From positions 1 to 34,903 of the forward strand of contig JALSRZ010000165.1 in NCBI GenBank assembly GCA_026984515.1: DNA of 34,903 bases. The letters are read 5' to 3'. This document shows positions 25,120 to 34,233 of the stretch, one piece after another. The notes under the pieces are model-generated. The model had not been told where the DNA came from. It searched no databases and worked only from the letters and a program-made list of their open reading frames with translations. The number at the start of each line of letters is the position of its first letter. Position 1 is the stretch's first letter. A program made the position numbers and the translations under genes. The stretch is from Thiohalobacter sp. GTDB lineage: Bacteria; Pseudomonadota; Gammaproteobacteria; DSM-19610.

Positions 25120-25144
25120 CGGGTCGTGCCGGTACGGGTGCCGC

Positions 25145-25348
25145 TTACTGGGGAACGACCTTGGCAGCCTGCAGGCCCTTGGGTCCGTTCTCAACCTCGA
25201 ACTCGACCGTCTGTCCTTCAGCCAGTGATTTGAAACCACCGCCCTCAATGGCCGAGAAATGCACGAATACGTCAGCGCTGCCATCGGAAGGAGCGATAAA
25301 GCCAAAACCTTTTGCGTCGTTGAACCACTTGACGGTACCTGTAACCAT
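25145..25348 (-). CDS. CspA-family cold-shock protein
   Basis: A 67-residue cold-shock domain protein, the standard single-domain length. '[18 protein letters not shown]' carries RNP1 (KGFGFI) and 'DVFVHFSAI' carries RNP2; both are nucleic-acid-binding strands of the OB fold. It probably acts as an RNA chaperone. ATG 25346-25348 is preceded by AGAGG. The 245 bases upstream to rapA are AT-rich and would allow a long untranslated leader, as in cspA genes. A strong terminator follows. A second family member is encoded at 33232-33435 with about three quarters identity by eye, differing mainly in the loop after RNP1 (PSDGSAD versus QDEGGDD). Confidence 0.95.
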   Translation of the reverse strand: MVTGTVKWFNDAKGFGFIAPSDGSADVFVHFSAIEGGGFKSLAEGQTVEFEVENGPKGLQAAKVVPQ

Positions 25349-25593
25349 AATTTAGTAACCTCTAAAATTTGTATGAAAAATGTGTACTCAATTGCAGAAC
25401 GTTAAAGGCGATGTACAGGAGTTACCGTGTGGAGCTTCCGAGTAGACCTATAGAACGTGCAACGATTTTTTATATAAGCTGCTCATTAATTAGTAATATG
25501 GGATTCCGTTGAGCCAGCCTATGCGAGAAAGTATATACCAAATTCCAAAAAAAACATCCACCCCTTTGTTACACAGAATATGCTGCACGCGGA

Positions 25594-28467
25594 TCAGGTG
25601 GAAACAATGACCCGGACGGCATCCAGGCGCAGGGTGGCGGATGCCAGCAGCTTGCCCAGCAGGGCGTGTTGCTGTTCGAGGTATTCGATTTCCTCGTCGC
25701 GGACATTGGGGTTGATCAGTTGCAGTGCCCTGAGCCGATCGATTTCTCCCTGCAGGGCATCCTGTGTGCGCTGCCTTGCACCGTCGAGCAGTGCCGGCAC
25801 CTGTCGTTCGGCATGTGCCTTGCACGCGCTGACGAGGTCGCGCAGCTCCTTTTCCTTCGCGCGCACAATACGGGTAGCCGTATCGGCCGGCACCGTTTCA
25901 CGATGCCTTTGTATGAAATCATGATCCAGGTCGCCGGCATGATCGTGACCCTGTTCATCCAGGATGACCCGTATGGTGGTGGCCGGCAGGTAGCGATTGC
26001 TTTGCAGTGATGCACTGGAGGCACTGTCCAGCAGAAACACGCATTCCAGCAACAGGCTGCCGGGCGGGGTGCCACGGTAGCGGAGCGAGGTGAGCGCGGT
26101 ATTGCCGGTTTCGTTGCCGAGCACCAGGTCCATGGCGCCGGTGACCAGCGGGTGTTCCCAGCTCAGGTACTGGGTGTCTTCATAGGCCAGTGCGGTTGCG
26201 CGGGCATAGGTAATGGTCATGCCGTCGTCCGGCAGGCCGGGGAAACGGCCCGGCATATGGTCACCCGGCCGGATGATCTGGCAGCCGTCGCTGTGTTCTT
26301 CGCTGTTGACGCCAAACGCATCGAACACCGCCTCCATGTAGGCGGGCAGGGTGCTGTGCGCATCTTCTTCCAGGGCGCGCTGTTTCAGGTCGTTGGCGAT
26401 GTGCGGACGGCAGGAGTTGTACTCCAGCAGCTTGTCGCGGCCGCGCTGCAGGTCTGCGTTGAGTTGCTGGTGCGCGTGGCGGGTGGCCTCGATCAGGTCT
26501 TCGATGTCCTGTTCCGGGTGGGCCAGCGCTGTGTGCAGCGCGTCTTCCAGCCGGGTGAAGACGGTGTGTCCTGCCGGACAGGTATGTTCGAACGCCGACA
26601 GGCCTTCGTGATACCAGTGAAACAGCACGGCCTGGGCGCTGTGTTCCAGGTACGGAACATGGATCTGTATGGCAGCCTGCTGACCGATACGGTCCAGGCG
26701 TCCGATGCGCTGCTCAAGCAGGTCGGGGTTGAGTGGCAGGTCGAACAGGACCAGCTGGTGTGCGAACTGGAAGTTGCGGCCCTCGCTGCCGATTTCGGAA
26801 CACAGCAGCACCTGGGTGCCGTAGTCGGTATCCGCAAAAAAAGCCGCGGCGCGATCACGCTCGACCAGACCCATGCCTTCGTGAAACACGGCCGCGTGAA
26901 TACCGCAGCGGATGCGCAGGTGTTCGGCCAGGTCCAGTACCGTGGCGGCGCTGGCGGCGATGACCAGCACCTTGTGCGGTTTCAGGTCAGACAGTGTGTG
27001 ACTGAGCCACTCAACGCGGGGGTCCAGTTCAGTCCAGGTGGTATCGTTGCCTGTCTGTGCCGCCCGCCAGGTCAGCTCCGGTGTCAGCTGGCGGGCAGCC
27101 TGACCGGACTGCGTGAGTTCCCGGTACGCTGCGGGCAGCGGCAGGGGGTATGCAGTGACCTGGCGTTGCGGAAAGCCCTGAACGGCCGCACGCGTGTTGC
27201 GGAACAGCACGCGGCCGGTGCCGTGCCGGTCCAGCAGATGCTCCACCAGTGCCTGCCGGGCGGCGGTATTTTCCGCGCTGCCGGTGTCGGTGTGCTGCAG
27301 GCGGTCGAGTAACGGCCGGTTATCCGTTTCATTCAGTGACCCGGCCAGGGTGTTCAGCGTGCTGTCATCCAGTGGCGCGTCTTTCTGCAGCTGTTCGACG
27401 GCGCGGGCGATCGGTTCGTAGCGCTGTTCTTCCTCGACAAAGGTATCGAAATCCGGGAAGCGGTCGGGATCGAGCAGCCGCAGGCGGGCAAAGTGCCCGG
27501 CCTTGCCGAGTTGTTCGGGGGTGGCCGTGAGCAGCAGTACCCCGCGGGTATGTGTGGCCAGTTGTTCGACCATGCGGTACCCGGGGCTGGCCTGTTGCGG
27601 CGACCATTGCAGGTGATGGGCTTCATCGACCACCAGCAGGTCCCAATCGCCTGCGCTTGCCTGCTGCGCGCGCTGCGCATGGCTGTGCAGGAATTCCTGC
27701 GTACAGAGTACCAGCTGTTCGCCGTGGAAGGGGTTGTCCAGCTCGCTGCTTTCGGTAATAGCCTGGCAGCGCTCCTCGTCGAAGATGCTGAAATACAGGT
27801 TGAAGCGTCGCAGCATTTCCACCAGCCACTGGTGCAGCAGGCTCTCCGGCACCAGGATCAGTACCCGGCTGGCGCGTTCGGTCAGCAACTGGTGGTGCAG
27901 GATCAGGCCGGCTTCGATGGTTTTGCCCAGGCCGACCTCGTCAGCCAGTAACACGCGCGGCGCGTAGCGGTTGGCCACCTCGTGGGCGATGTACAGCTGG
28001 TGCGGGATCAGGCTGGTACGGCAGCCGATCAGGCCATACAGGTCGGAATGCGCCAGCCGGTTCAGCTGTTGCAGGGACTGGTAGCGCAGCTCGAACCAGG
28101 CGTCCCGGTCGATCTGCCCGCTGAACAGGCGTTCACCCGGGCGGTTCAGCTGAATGAAGTTGCTGAGTTTGCCTTCTTCGAGCCGAACCGTCCGGCCGTC
28201 TTCATCGATGCCGTGATAGGTCAGCAGGCCGTCCTGTTCGGAAACGGAGGCTACCCGCAGGCCGTGGTCTTCGTGATCCAGGATGGTATCGCCGGGTACA
28301 AAGCGGACCCGTGACAGCGGCGCCGTCTGCCGGGCATAGGTGCGGATGTCGCCAGTGGCGAGAAACAGCAGGGTCACGGTACGGTGCTCCACTTTCATGA
28401 CCGTACCCAGGCCCATTTGCAGTTCGGCGTTGCTGACCCAGCGCTGCCCGGGGATAAAGTCCTGCAC
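25594..28467 (-). CDS. rapA: RNA polymerase-associated protein RapA (Swi2/Snf2 ATPase)
   Basis: RapA (HepA) recycles RNA polymerase after termination. The 957-residue product (E. coli 968) aligns throughout. It has the N-terminal Tudor-like region 'PGQRWVSNAELQMGLGTV', helicase motif I 'LLADEVGLGKTIEAGLIL' (K182), motif II 'DLLVVDEAHHL' (281-284), motif III 'LLLTATPEQLG', motif IV-V 'LLCSEIGSEGRNFQFA', motif VI 'LLEQRIGRLDRIGQ', and the RapA-specific C-terminal region. The start is GTG 28467, giving 'MQDFIPGQRW' as in relatives. It is divergent from efpL, with 85 bases between the start codons that must contain both promoters. No clear terminator was recognised in the AT-rich 245 bases after its stop. 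Confidence 0.95.
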   Translation of the reverse strand: MQDFIPGQRWVSNAELQMGLGTVMKVEHRTVTLLFLATGDIRTYARQTAPLSRVRFVPGDTILDHEDHGLRVASVSEQDGLLTYHGIDEDGRTVRLEEGKLSNFIQLNRPGERLFSGQIDRDAWFELRYQSLQQLNRLAHSDLYGLIGCRTSLIPHQLYIAHEVANRYAPRVLLADEVGLGKTIEAGLILHHQLLTERASRVLILVPESLLHQWLVEMLRRFNLYFSIFDEERCQAITESSELDNPFHGEQLVLCTQEFLHSHAQRAQQASAGDWDLLVVDEAHHLQWSPQQASPGYRMVEQLATHTRGVLLLTATPEQLGKAGHFARLRLLDPDRFPDFDTFVEEEQRYEPIARAVEQLQKDAPLDDSTLNTLAGSLNETDNRPLLDRLQHTDTGSAENTAARQALVEHLLDRHGTGRVLFRNTRAAVQGFPQRQVTAYPLPLPAAYRELTQSGQAARQLTPELTWRAAQTGNDTTWTELDPRVEWLSHTLSDLKPHKVLVIAASAATVLDLAEHLRIRCGIHAAVFHEGMGLVERDRAAAFFADTDYGTQVLLCSEIGSEGRNFQFAHQLVLFDLPLNPDLLEQRIGRLDRIGQQAAIQIHVPYLEHSAQAVLFHWYHEGLSAFEHTCPAGHTVFTRLEDALHTALAHPEQDIEDLIEATRHAHQQLNADLQRGRDKLLEYNSCRPHIANDLKQRALEEDAHSTLPAYMEAVFDAFGVNSEEHSDGCQIIRPGDHMPGRFPGLPDDGMTITYARATALAYEDTQYLSWEHPLVTGAMDLVLGNETGNTALTSLRYRGTPPGSLLLECVFLLDSASSASLQSNRYLPATTIRVILDEQGHDHAGDLDHDFIQRHRETVPADTATRIVRAKEKELRDLVSACKAHAERQVPALLDGARQRTQDALQGEIDRLRALQLINPNVRDEEIEYLEQQHALLGKLLASATLRLDAVRVIVST

Positions 28468-28552
28468 AATCCAGTCCTGCGTAGTTTAAAACCGGCGCTA
28501 TGGTAGTGGAAAGCGTAGGTCTGTGAAACGTTTGTTGCTAGAATGCCTGCGC

Positions 28553-29116
28553 ATGAAAGCGAATGAACTGAAAAGAGGCCTGGTATTCCGCGTGGGCGGG
28601 CAGAATATCATGGTCAAACAGGTACAGGTGCAGGCGCCTTCCTCGCGCAGCGGCAACACGCTCTACAAGGTGCGCGGCCAGGATGTCGCCACGGGACAGA
28701 AATTCGAGCGCAGTTTCAAGGGCGAGGAGAACATCGAGCCGGTCGACATCGCCCGGCGCGCCGTGCAGCTGCTGTACCGGGATGCCGACGGCTGCACTTT
28801 CATGGATACCGAAAGCTACGAACAGTACACACTGGACGAGGCCGCCGTGGCCGATGAACTGCCGTTTTTGAGTGACGGCCTGGAAGGCCTCTCGGCATTG
28901 ATCAGCGACGGTGCGCTGTTGGGCATCGAGCTGCCCGCCACGGTGGTGCTGGAGATCACCGAGTGTGCGCCGGGTATGAAGGCGGCGTCTTCGTCAGCGC
29001 GCACCAAACCGGCGACACTCAGCACCGGCCTGGTGGTGCAGGTGCCCGAATACCTGACGCCGGGTGAGAAGATCAAGGTGAATACCGAAAGCCGCGAGTT
29101 CATCTCCCGCGCCTGA
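28553..29116 (+). CDS. efpL: Elongation factor P-like protein EfpL (YeiP)
   Basis: A 187-residue EF-P paralogue. The N-terminal KOW-like domain ('MKANELKRGLVFRVGGQNIMVKQ') is followed by an extended loop 'VQAPSSRSGNTLYKVR' with arginine R32 at the tip. This matches YeiP/EfpL ('SPTARGAATLYK' in E. coli, R33) rather than EF-P with its modified lysine. The OB domains then read 'ERSFKGEE', 'FMDTESYEQYTLDE', and the strongly conserved end 'GMKAASSSARTKPATLSTGLVVQVPEYLTPGEKIKVNTE'. EfpL relieves ribosome stalling at certain proline-containing motifs. ATG 28553 is the family-consistent start; the frame opens 30 bases earlier. It converges with glgA, the stops being 17 bases apart. Confidence 0.93.
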   Translation: MKANELKRGLVFRVGGQNIMVKQVQVQAPSSRSGNTLYKVRGQDVATGQKFERSFKGEENIEPVDIARRAVQLLYRDADGCTFMDTESYEQYTLDEAAVADELPFLSDGLEGLSALISDGALLGIELPATVVLEITECAPGMKAASSSARTKPATLSTGLVVQVPEYLTPGEKIKVNTESREFISRA

Positions 29117-29133
29117 ACCCGCGTCACGCGCGA

Positions 29134-30675
29134 TCAGTGGATGCGGCTTTCGGGGGTCAGGGTGTCCAGCAGCGCTGTGCCGTGCGCGATCGAGTCCAGC
29201 TGCGGTGGTGCTTCCACGTCGTTTTCGATACCGCACATAGCGCGGTACAGGTCGAGGTAGCGCGCTGCGCTCGCCGGCCAGGAGAAATCCTTTTTCATCC
29301 CGGTGATGACCAGTTTCCACCAGTCGATCCGGCTGGCCTGGAAGTAGGACAGGGCGCGTTCACAGGCCTCCAGCACCGCCTCCGGTGTCGTGTCGTCGAA
29401 ACAGAAGCCGGTGGCGCTGTAGTCGCGGGCGCTGCGTTCATTCAGGTCCACGACCGTATCGGCCAGGCCGCCGGTGCGGTGTACGATCGGCACGGTGCCG
29501 TAGGCCAGGCTGTACATCTGGTTGAGCCCGCAGGGTTCGTACCGTGACGGCATCAGCAGGGCATCGGCGCCGGCTTCGATGCGGTGTGCCAGTCGTTCGT
29601 CATAGCCAGTGTGCACCGCCAGCTGGTGCGGGTAGCGTTGCGCCGCTGCCTCGAGCTGCTGTTCCAGCGCCTGCTCGCCACTGCCCAGCACCACCAGCTG
29701 GACCGGGTGCCGGAACAGGGCATCGAGTATGGCGAGCATCAGGTCGACGCCTTTCTGTTCCACCAGCCGGCCGATGTATCCCAGCAACAGGGGTTGCGCA
29801 CCCCGGGGCAGGCCGTGGTCGCGTTGCAGTGCCAGCTTGTTGGCCAGTTTGTGTTGCAGGTGGTGGACGTTATAGGTGCGCTCGATAAACAGGTCGGTAG
29901 CGGGATTCCAGGTGTCACTGTCCATCCCGTTGAGTATGCCGATCAGGTCGTTCGATCGGTACTGCAGCAGGCCTTCCAGCCCGTAACCGAACGCGCTGGT
30001 GCAGATCTCCTTCGCATAGGTCGGGCTGACGGTACTGATGTGGTCGGCACAGGCGATACCACCCTTGATGAAGGACAGCTGGCCGTGGAATTCCACGCCG
30101 TCGATCGACCACAGGCTTTCCGGCAGCCTGAGTGTGCGGAAGGTCTCGGCGGGAAACAGCCCCTGGTAGGACAGGTTGTGGATGCTGAACAGGGTGGCGG
30201 GGCGTTCCCGGTGCAGTGACAGCAGCGCGGGCACCAGGCCGGTCTGCCAGTCGTTGCAGTGCACCAGTTCGGGTTTCCAGTCGCGGTCGGCCTGGCCCAG
30301 CGCCAGCGCCACGATGGCGCGCGCAAACAGGGCGAAGCGCTCCGCGTTGTCCGGCCAGTCACTGCCGTCGTCCTGTAGATAGGGGTTGCCCGGTCGGCGG
30401 AAGTGCGCCGGTGAGTTGACCAGGTAGAGGCCGACCTCGCTGCCAGCCAGGTGGCCGGCGAGGATCTCCACCGGCTCGGTGGCGCCGACCAGGGTGAGTT
30501 CGGCGACGGTGGTGAGTCCGGCCGAATGCTGCAGTACTTCAGGGTAGGCCGGCAGGACAATACGTACATCGTGGCCGAGCGCGTGCAGCGCTTTGGGGAG
30601 ACTGCCGCTGACATCGGCCAGGCCGCCCGTCTTGATGAGGGGGTAGGCCTCGCTGGTGCAAAACAGTATGTCCAT
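29134..30675 (-). CDS. glgA: Glycogen synthase
   Basis: GlgA extends alpha-1,4-glucan from ADP-glucose. The 513-residue GT5 enzyme begins 'MDILFCTSEAYPLIKTGGLADV', with the ADP-glucose-binding K15-T-G-G. It continues with 'HCNDWQTGLVPALL', 'LFSIHNLSYQG', 'TVSPTYAKEI', 'YIGRLVEQKGVDL' (R303, K308), 'MPSRYEPCGLNQMYSLAYGTVPIV' (E380) and 'TGGLADTVVD'. Start ATG 30675 is fixed by an excellent AGGAGGG six bases upstream, although the frame remains open to 31458 inside ygiQ. No other glg gene is in the window. It could share an ADP-glucose pool with the sucrose synthase encoded at 16642-19047. Confidence 0.95.
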   Translation of the reverse strand: MDILFCTSEAYPLIKTGGLADVSGSLPKALHALGHDVRIVLPAYPEVLQHSAGLTTVAELTLVGATEPVEILAGHLAGSEVGLYLVNSPAHFRRPGNPYLQDDGSDWPDNAERFALFARAIVALALGQADRDWKPELVHCNDWQTGLVPALLSLHRERPATLFSIHNLSYQGLFPAETFRTLRLPESLWSIDGVEFHGQLSFIKGGIACADHISTVSPTYAKEICTSAFGYGLEGLLQYRSNDLIGILNGMDSDTWNPATDLFIERTYNVHHLQHKLANKLALQRDHGLPRGAQPLLLGYIGRLVEQKGVDLMLAILDALFRHPVQLVVLGSGEQALEQQLEAAAQRYPHQLAVHTGYDERLAHRIEAGADALLMPSRYEPCGLNQMYSLAYGTVPIVHRTGGLADTVVDLNERSARDYSATGFCFDDTTPEAVLEACERALSYFQASRIDWWKLVITGMKKDFSWPASAARYLDLYRAMCGIENDVEAPPQLDSIAHGTALLDTLTPESRIH

Positions 30676-30698
30676 GAATACCCTCCTGACCGCTTGGT

Positions 30699-30727
30699 AA
30701 TATACACCCATAGGGGGAGAGTGCCAG
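30699..30727 (-). promoter_or_regulatory. Candidate sigma-70 promoter of glgA
   Basis: On the minus strand CTGGCA (30722-30727) and TATATT (30699-30704) are separated by 17 bases. Transcription would begin near 30692, giving a leader of about 17 bases that just includes the AGGAGGG ribosome binding site. Confidence 0.4.
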
Positions 30728-30800
30728 TGGGGAGTGTCGGCCTGGCCGGTAAAACCGTACGCCTGGTCCGGCAGTTGTTCCGCTCCGGCTGACGCCGGGC

Positions 30801-30809
30801 TGGTATACT
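30801..30809 (+). promoter_or_regulatory. Candidate extended -10 promoter of ygiQ
   Basis: TGGTATACT is a good extended -10 element (TGn plus TATACT at 30804-30809), about 50 bases upstream of the ygiQ start. No good -35 lies at the usual spacing, which extended -10 promoters tolerate. Confidence 0.4.
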
Positions 30810-30858
30810 CGGCCGGGAGGATTCCCGACCGCGGCCCCAGCCGCGCAGGTCTTACGCA

Positions 30859-33027
30859 ATGCACATGGCAAAATCCCTGTTCTCCTGGCGCCCGTACTGG
30901 GCGCGGCGTTTCGGCGTGGCACCGCAGTTGCCGTGTTCGCGCGAGGAGATGGATGACCTCGGCTGGGATTCCTGCGACATCATCCTGGTGAGCGGCGATG
31001 CCTACGTGGACCACCCCAGTTTCGGCATGGCGGTGATCGGCCGGGTACTGGAGGCGCAGGGGTTCCGGGTCGGCATCATTGCCCAGCCGGACTGGACCCG
31101 CGTGGACGACTTTGCCCGGCTGGGACGGCCCAACCTGTTCTGGGGGGTCACCGCGGGCAACATGGATTCCATGGTCAACCGCTATACGTCGGACCGTAAG
31201 GTGCGCTCCGATGATGCCTATACGCCGGGTGGCAAAGGCGGCAGCCGCCCGGACCGCTCGGTGCTGGTCTATGCGCAGCGCTGCCGCGAAGCATACCGGG
31301 ATGTGCCGCTGGTGATCGGCGGCATCGAAGCCAGCCTGCGGCGTATCGCACACTATGACTACTGGTCTGACAAGGTGCGCCGCTCGGTACTGCTGGACGC
31401 CAGGGCCGACCTGCTGGTGTACGGTAACGGCGAACGCCAGGTCGTGGAGATTGCCCACCGTCTGGCGGCGGGTGAACCGGTCACGCAGTTGCGGGATATA
31501 CGCGGTACCGGTTTCATGACCGGCACGATTCCCGAAGGCTGGACGCAGATCGATTCACAGCAGATCGACACGCCGGGCAGGGTGGACCCCCACCCGGATC
31601 CCTACGCTGCGCAGGGGCCGGGCAAACCCTGCGCCACACCGGAAAACAGTAGCGGCGAAGTGGCGGTGCCCCTGTTGCGGAGGCCGCGTATCGACCGCGC
31701 GCACAGTTTTGTCCGCATGCCTTCCTACGAGGCTGTCAAACAGGATGCCGTGCTCTACGCGCACGCCTCGCGCGTCATGCACCTGGAAACCAATCCCGGT
31801 AACGCGCGCGTGATCGTGCAGCGCCACGGTCAGCGCGACCTGTGGCTCAATCCCCCACCGATTCCGCTCACCACCAGAGAGCTGGACCGCGTGTTCGAGT
31901 TGCCCTATACGCGCCGGCCACACCCCGTGTACGGCGATGCGCGTATTCCTGCGTACGAGATGATCCGGTTTTCGGTCAATATCATGCGCGGTTGTTTCGG
32001 CGGCTGTACCTTCTGTTCCATCACCGAACATGAAGGGCGCATCATCCAGAACCGTTCGGAAGACTCCATCGTGCGCGAAATCGAAACCATCCGCGACACC
32101 GTGCCCGGTTTCACCGGGGTGATTTCCGATGTCGGCGGTCCAACCGCCAACATGTACCGGCTGGCCTGCAAGAGCCCGAAGATCGAAGCTGCCTGCCGAC
32201 GGCCTTCCTGTGTCTACCCCGGCATCTGTTCCAACCTTAAAACCGATCATGCGCCACTGGTGCGCCTGTACAAACGGGTGCGCGAACTGCCCGGCATCAA
32301 GAAGGTGCTGGTAGCTTCCGGGCTGCGCTACGACCTGGCCGTGCGCTCCCCCGAGTACGTTCGGGAGCTGGTGACCCACCACGTTGGCGGTTACCTGAAA
32401 ATCGCGCCGGAACACACCGAAGACGGTCCGCTGTCGAAAATGATGAAACCCGGCATGGGCGCCTACCACGACTTCAGGGCAATGTTCGAAAAGTATTCAA
32501 AAGCAGCGGGCAAGGAGCAGTACCTGATTCCCTATTTTATCGCTGCGCACCCCGGTACCAGCGACGAGGATATGATGAACCTCGCCCTGTGGCTGAAGCG
32601 TAATGGTTTCCGCGCCGACCAGGTGCAGAACTTCCTGCCGTCTCCCATGGCTACCGCCACCGCCATGTATCACTCCGGTAAAAACCCCTTACGTCGCGTG
32701 CGCCGCAACAGCGAAACCGTGCCCATCCCCAAAGGGTTGCGCATGCGCCGCCTGCACAAGGCGTTCCTGCGTTACCACGATGCCAACAACTGGCCGCTGT
32801 TGCGCGAAGCCCTGCAGCGCATGGGCCGGACTGATCTGATCGGCAATGGAAAGAAACACCTGGTTCCCGCCTGGCAACCGCGCGGTACCGGCGATGCGCA
32901 GGAGGGCCGGCGTGGCAGGGGCGGGTCGTTCCGCACCCGGCACACGGGCCTGCCGGATGCGCCGGCTGCGGAACGACCCGGGCGGAAAGGCGGTCGCAAG
33001 CGCCGCGGCCGACCGGGTGCCGGGTAG
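30859..33027 (+). CDS. ygiQ: YgiQ family radical SAM protein
   Basis: A 722-residue member of the YgiQ/UPF0313 radical SAM family, whose reaction is not established. The N-terminal B12-binding-like region ('[18 protein letters not shown]', '[19 protein letters not shown]') is typical. The radical SAM cluster motif is '[19 protein letters not shown]' (CxxxCxxC), which binds a 4Fe-4S cluster and S-adenosylmethionine. Further family blocks include '[18 protein letters not shown]', '[14 protein letters not shown]', '[20 protein letters not shown]' and '[17 protein letters not shown]'. The last 50 residues are a basic, low-complexity tail rich in Arg and Gly. Start ATG 30859; ATG 30865 is equally possible. 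It is divergent from glgA. Confidence 0.92.
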   Translation: MHMAKSLFSWRPYWARRFGVAPQLPCSREEMDDLGWDSCDIILVSGDAYVDHPSFGMAVIGRVLEAQGFRVGIIAQPDWTRVDDFARLGRPNLFWGVTAGNMDSMVNRYTSDRKVRSDDAYTPGGKGGSRPDRSVLVYAQRCREAYRDVPLVIGGIEASLRRIAHYDYWSDKVRRSVLLDARADLLVYGNGERQVVEIAHRLAAGEPVTQLRDIRGTGFMTGTIPEGWTQIDSQQIDTPGRVDPHPDPYAAQGPGKPCATPENSSGEVAVPLLRRPRIDRAHSFVRMPSYEAVKQDAVLYAHASRVMHLETNPGNARVIVQRHGQRDLWLNPPPIPLTTRELDRVFELPYTRRPHPVYGDARIPAYEMIRFSVNIMRGCFGGCTFCSITEHEGRIIQNRSEDSIVREIETIRDTVPGFTGVISDVGGPTANMYRLACKSPKIEAACRRPSCVYPGICSNLKTDHAPLVRLYKRVRELPGIKKVLVASGLRYDLAVRSPEYVRELVTHHVGGYLKIAPEHTEDGPLSKMMKPGMGAYHDFRAMFEKYSKAAGKEQYLIPYFIAAHPGTSDEDMMNLALWLKRNGFRADQVQNFLPSPMATATAMYHSGKNPLRRVRRNSETVPIPKGLRMRRLHKAFLRYHDANNWPLLREALQRMGRTDLIGNGKKHLVPAWQPRGTGDAQEGRRGRGGSFRTRHTGLPDAPAAERPGRKGGRKRRGRPGAG

Positions 33028-33079
33028 CACCCGTCTGCAGGGTTCCGGTTTATCCCCCTGAAAAATAAAATTATATTTC

Positions 33080-33108
33080 TTGCATTCCCGTCCGGCATCC
33101 TTTATGGT
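33080..33108 (+). promoter_or_regulatory. Candidate sigma-70 promoter of the second cold-shock gene
   Basis: TTGCAT (33080-33085) and TATGGT (33103-33108) are separated by 17 bases and preceded by an AT-rich tract at 33061-33078. Initiation near 33115 would give a leader of about 115 bases, comparable to the long leaders of cold-induced csp mRNAs. Confidence 0.45.
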
Positions 33109-33231
33109 GTTTGCAGCTACAGATATTGTTATTCGCAGTTTTGGTTGTCTCCTTCGTGTTTCCCCATGTATTCCTCGTTTCATTACCTGTACGCAAACGC
33201 TGTTTTTTTAATTGATGAAGGTATAAGTGAT

Positions 33232-33435
33232 ATGGCTACAGGTACTGTAAAGTGGTTCAACGAAGCCAAGGGTTTCGGTTTTATTTCCCAGGATGAAGGC
33301 GGCGACGACGTGTTCGTGCATTTCAACGCGATCCAGGGCTCGGGTTTCAAAACCCTGGCCGAAGGCCAGCCGGTTACCTATGAGATCGAAAAAGGACCCA
33401 AGGGCCTGCAGGCAGCGAACGTTACTGCCGCCTGA
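33232..33435 (+). CDS. CspA-family cold-shock protein
   Basis: A second 67-residue cold-shock domain protein, with RNP1 in '[13 protein letters not shown]' and RNP2 in 'DVFVHFNAI', ending '[13 protein letters not shown]'. It binds single-stranded RNA/DNA and probably acts as an RNA chaperone. ATG 33232 is chosen over the longer frame to 33145 because GAAGG lies 9 bases upstream and the protein then has the standard family length. The leader of about 115 bases after the proposed promoter is U-rich in its second half and may be a temperature-responsive leader; that is inference. A strong terminator follows 31 bases after the stop. Confidence 0.95.
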   Translation: MATGTVKWFNEAKGFGFISQDEGGDDVFVHFNAIQGSGFKTLAEGQPVTYEIEKGPKGLQAANVTAA

Positions 33436-33465
33436 GCAAGATCTCGTCGGGTAACCGATGTGAAG

Positions 33466-33490
33466 AACCCCGCTTCGGCGGGGTTTTTTT
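33466..33490 (+). terminator. Rho-independent terminator of the second cold-shock gene
   Basis: AACCCCGC, a TTCG tetraloop and GCGGGGTT form a perfect 8-bp stem, followed by an unbroken T-run. It separates the cold-shock gene from the methyltransferase-like gene. Confidence 0.93.
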
Positions 33491-33555
33491 ATGATGCCTG
33501 CCTGGAACGATAAAAGAATGCCACCGCAGGGCGATAACCGCCCGGTCAGGCAACC

Positions 33556-34233
33556 GTGAACCCCTGGCTTCTGGTCGACAGTGCACCGGTGCCTGGTAAT
33601 GGAGGTGAATTGCGCCTCTACCGGCGCGGCGATGAGTACTCCATCAAGCTGGCAGGCGGCAGCGAACTGATGAACAGCCGGGTGCATGGCTCTGAAGATG
33701 CGCTGGCGGAGCATGCCTGTGCGCGACTGGGCGATACCCTGGAGCCGCGACTGCTCATCGGCGGACTGGGTATGGGGTTTACCCTGGCGGCCGCACTGCA
33801 ACAGGTCGGTAACCAGGCACAGGTGGCCGTGGCAGAAGTCGTACCGGCCGTGGTGGCCTGGAACCGGGAATGGCTGGGCATATACGCCGGCCATCCGCTG
33901 CGCGACCCGCGCGTGAACGTGCAGGAAACGGACGTCGCTCACCTGCTCAGGCGCGGCCGGCAAACCTGGGACGCCATTCTGCTGGACGTGGATAACGGTC
34001 CCGAAGGGCTCACCCGCAAGGAAAACGACTGGCTCTACAGCCTGAACGGATTGAATGCTGCGTATGCCGCATTGCGTCCCCGCGGCGTGCTGGCAGTCTG
34101 GTCAGCCGGCCCGGACCAGCGCTTTTCACAGCGGCTGCGAAAGACCGGGTTCAGGGTAGACGAGACCCGTGTCCGGAGCCACGGTTCCAAAGGTGTACGC
34201 CATATGATCTGGATCGCCAGGCGCGGCGCCTAG
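33556..34233 (+). CDS. Spermidine synthase-like methyltransferase-fold protein
   Basis: A 225-residue Rossmann-fold protein of the spermidine synthase-like/methyltransferase group. The nucleotide-binding loop is 'PRLLIGGLGMGFTLAAAL' (about 65-81), a following acidic strand end is 'VAVAEVVPAVVAWNREWLG' (E94), and the motif after strand 4 is 'DAILLDVDNGPEGL' (D144, D146). It lacks the N-terminal beta domain of true spermidine synthases, so polyamine synthesis is unlikely and the substrate is unknown. The start is GTG 33556, with AGG six bases upstream. The stop TAG at 34231-34233 is exactly the first three bases of the truncated 182-bp element, so the natural C-terminus may have been replaced. 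Confidence 0.75.
   Translation: MNPWLLVDSAPVPGNGGELRLYRRGDEYSIKLAGGSELMNSRVHGSEDALAEHACARLGDTLEPRLLIGGLGMGFTLAAALQQVGNQAQVAVAEVVPAVVAWNREWLGIYAGHPLRDPRVNVQETDVAHLLRRGRQTWDAILLDVDNGPEGLTRKENDWLYSLNGLNAAYAALRPRGVLAVWSAGPDQRFSQRLRKTGFRVDETRVRSHGSKGVRHMIWIARRGA

Noticed and set aside
26152-27312. 386-codon open frame antisense to rapA
   Set aside because: Completely contained in a full-length rapA, with low-quality composition and no motif.
30676-31458. N-terminal extension of glycogen synthase
   Set aside because: The extra 261 codons are antisense to ygiQ; the AGGAGGG before ATG 30675 and the canonical GlgA N-terminus fix the start.
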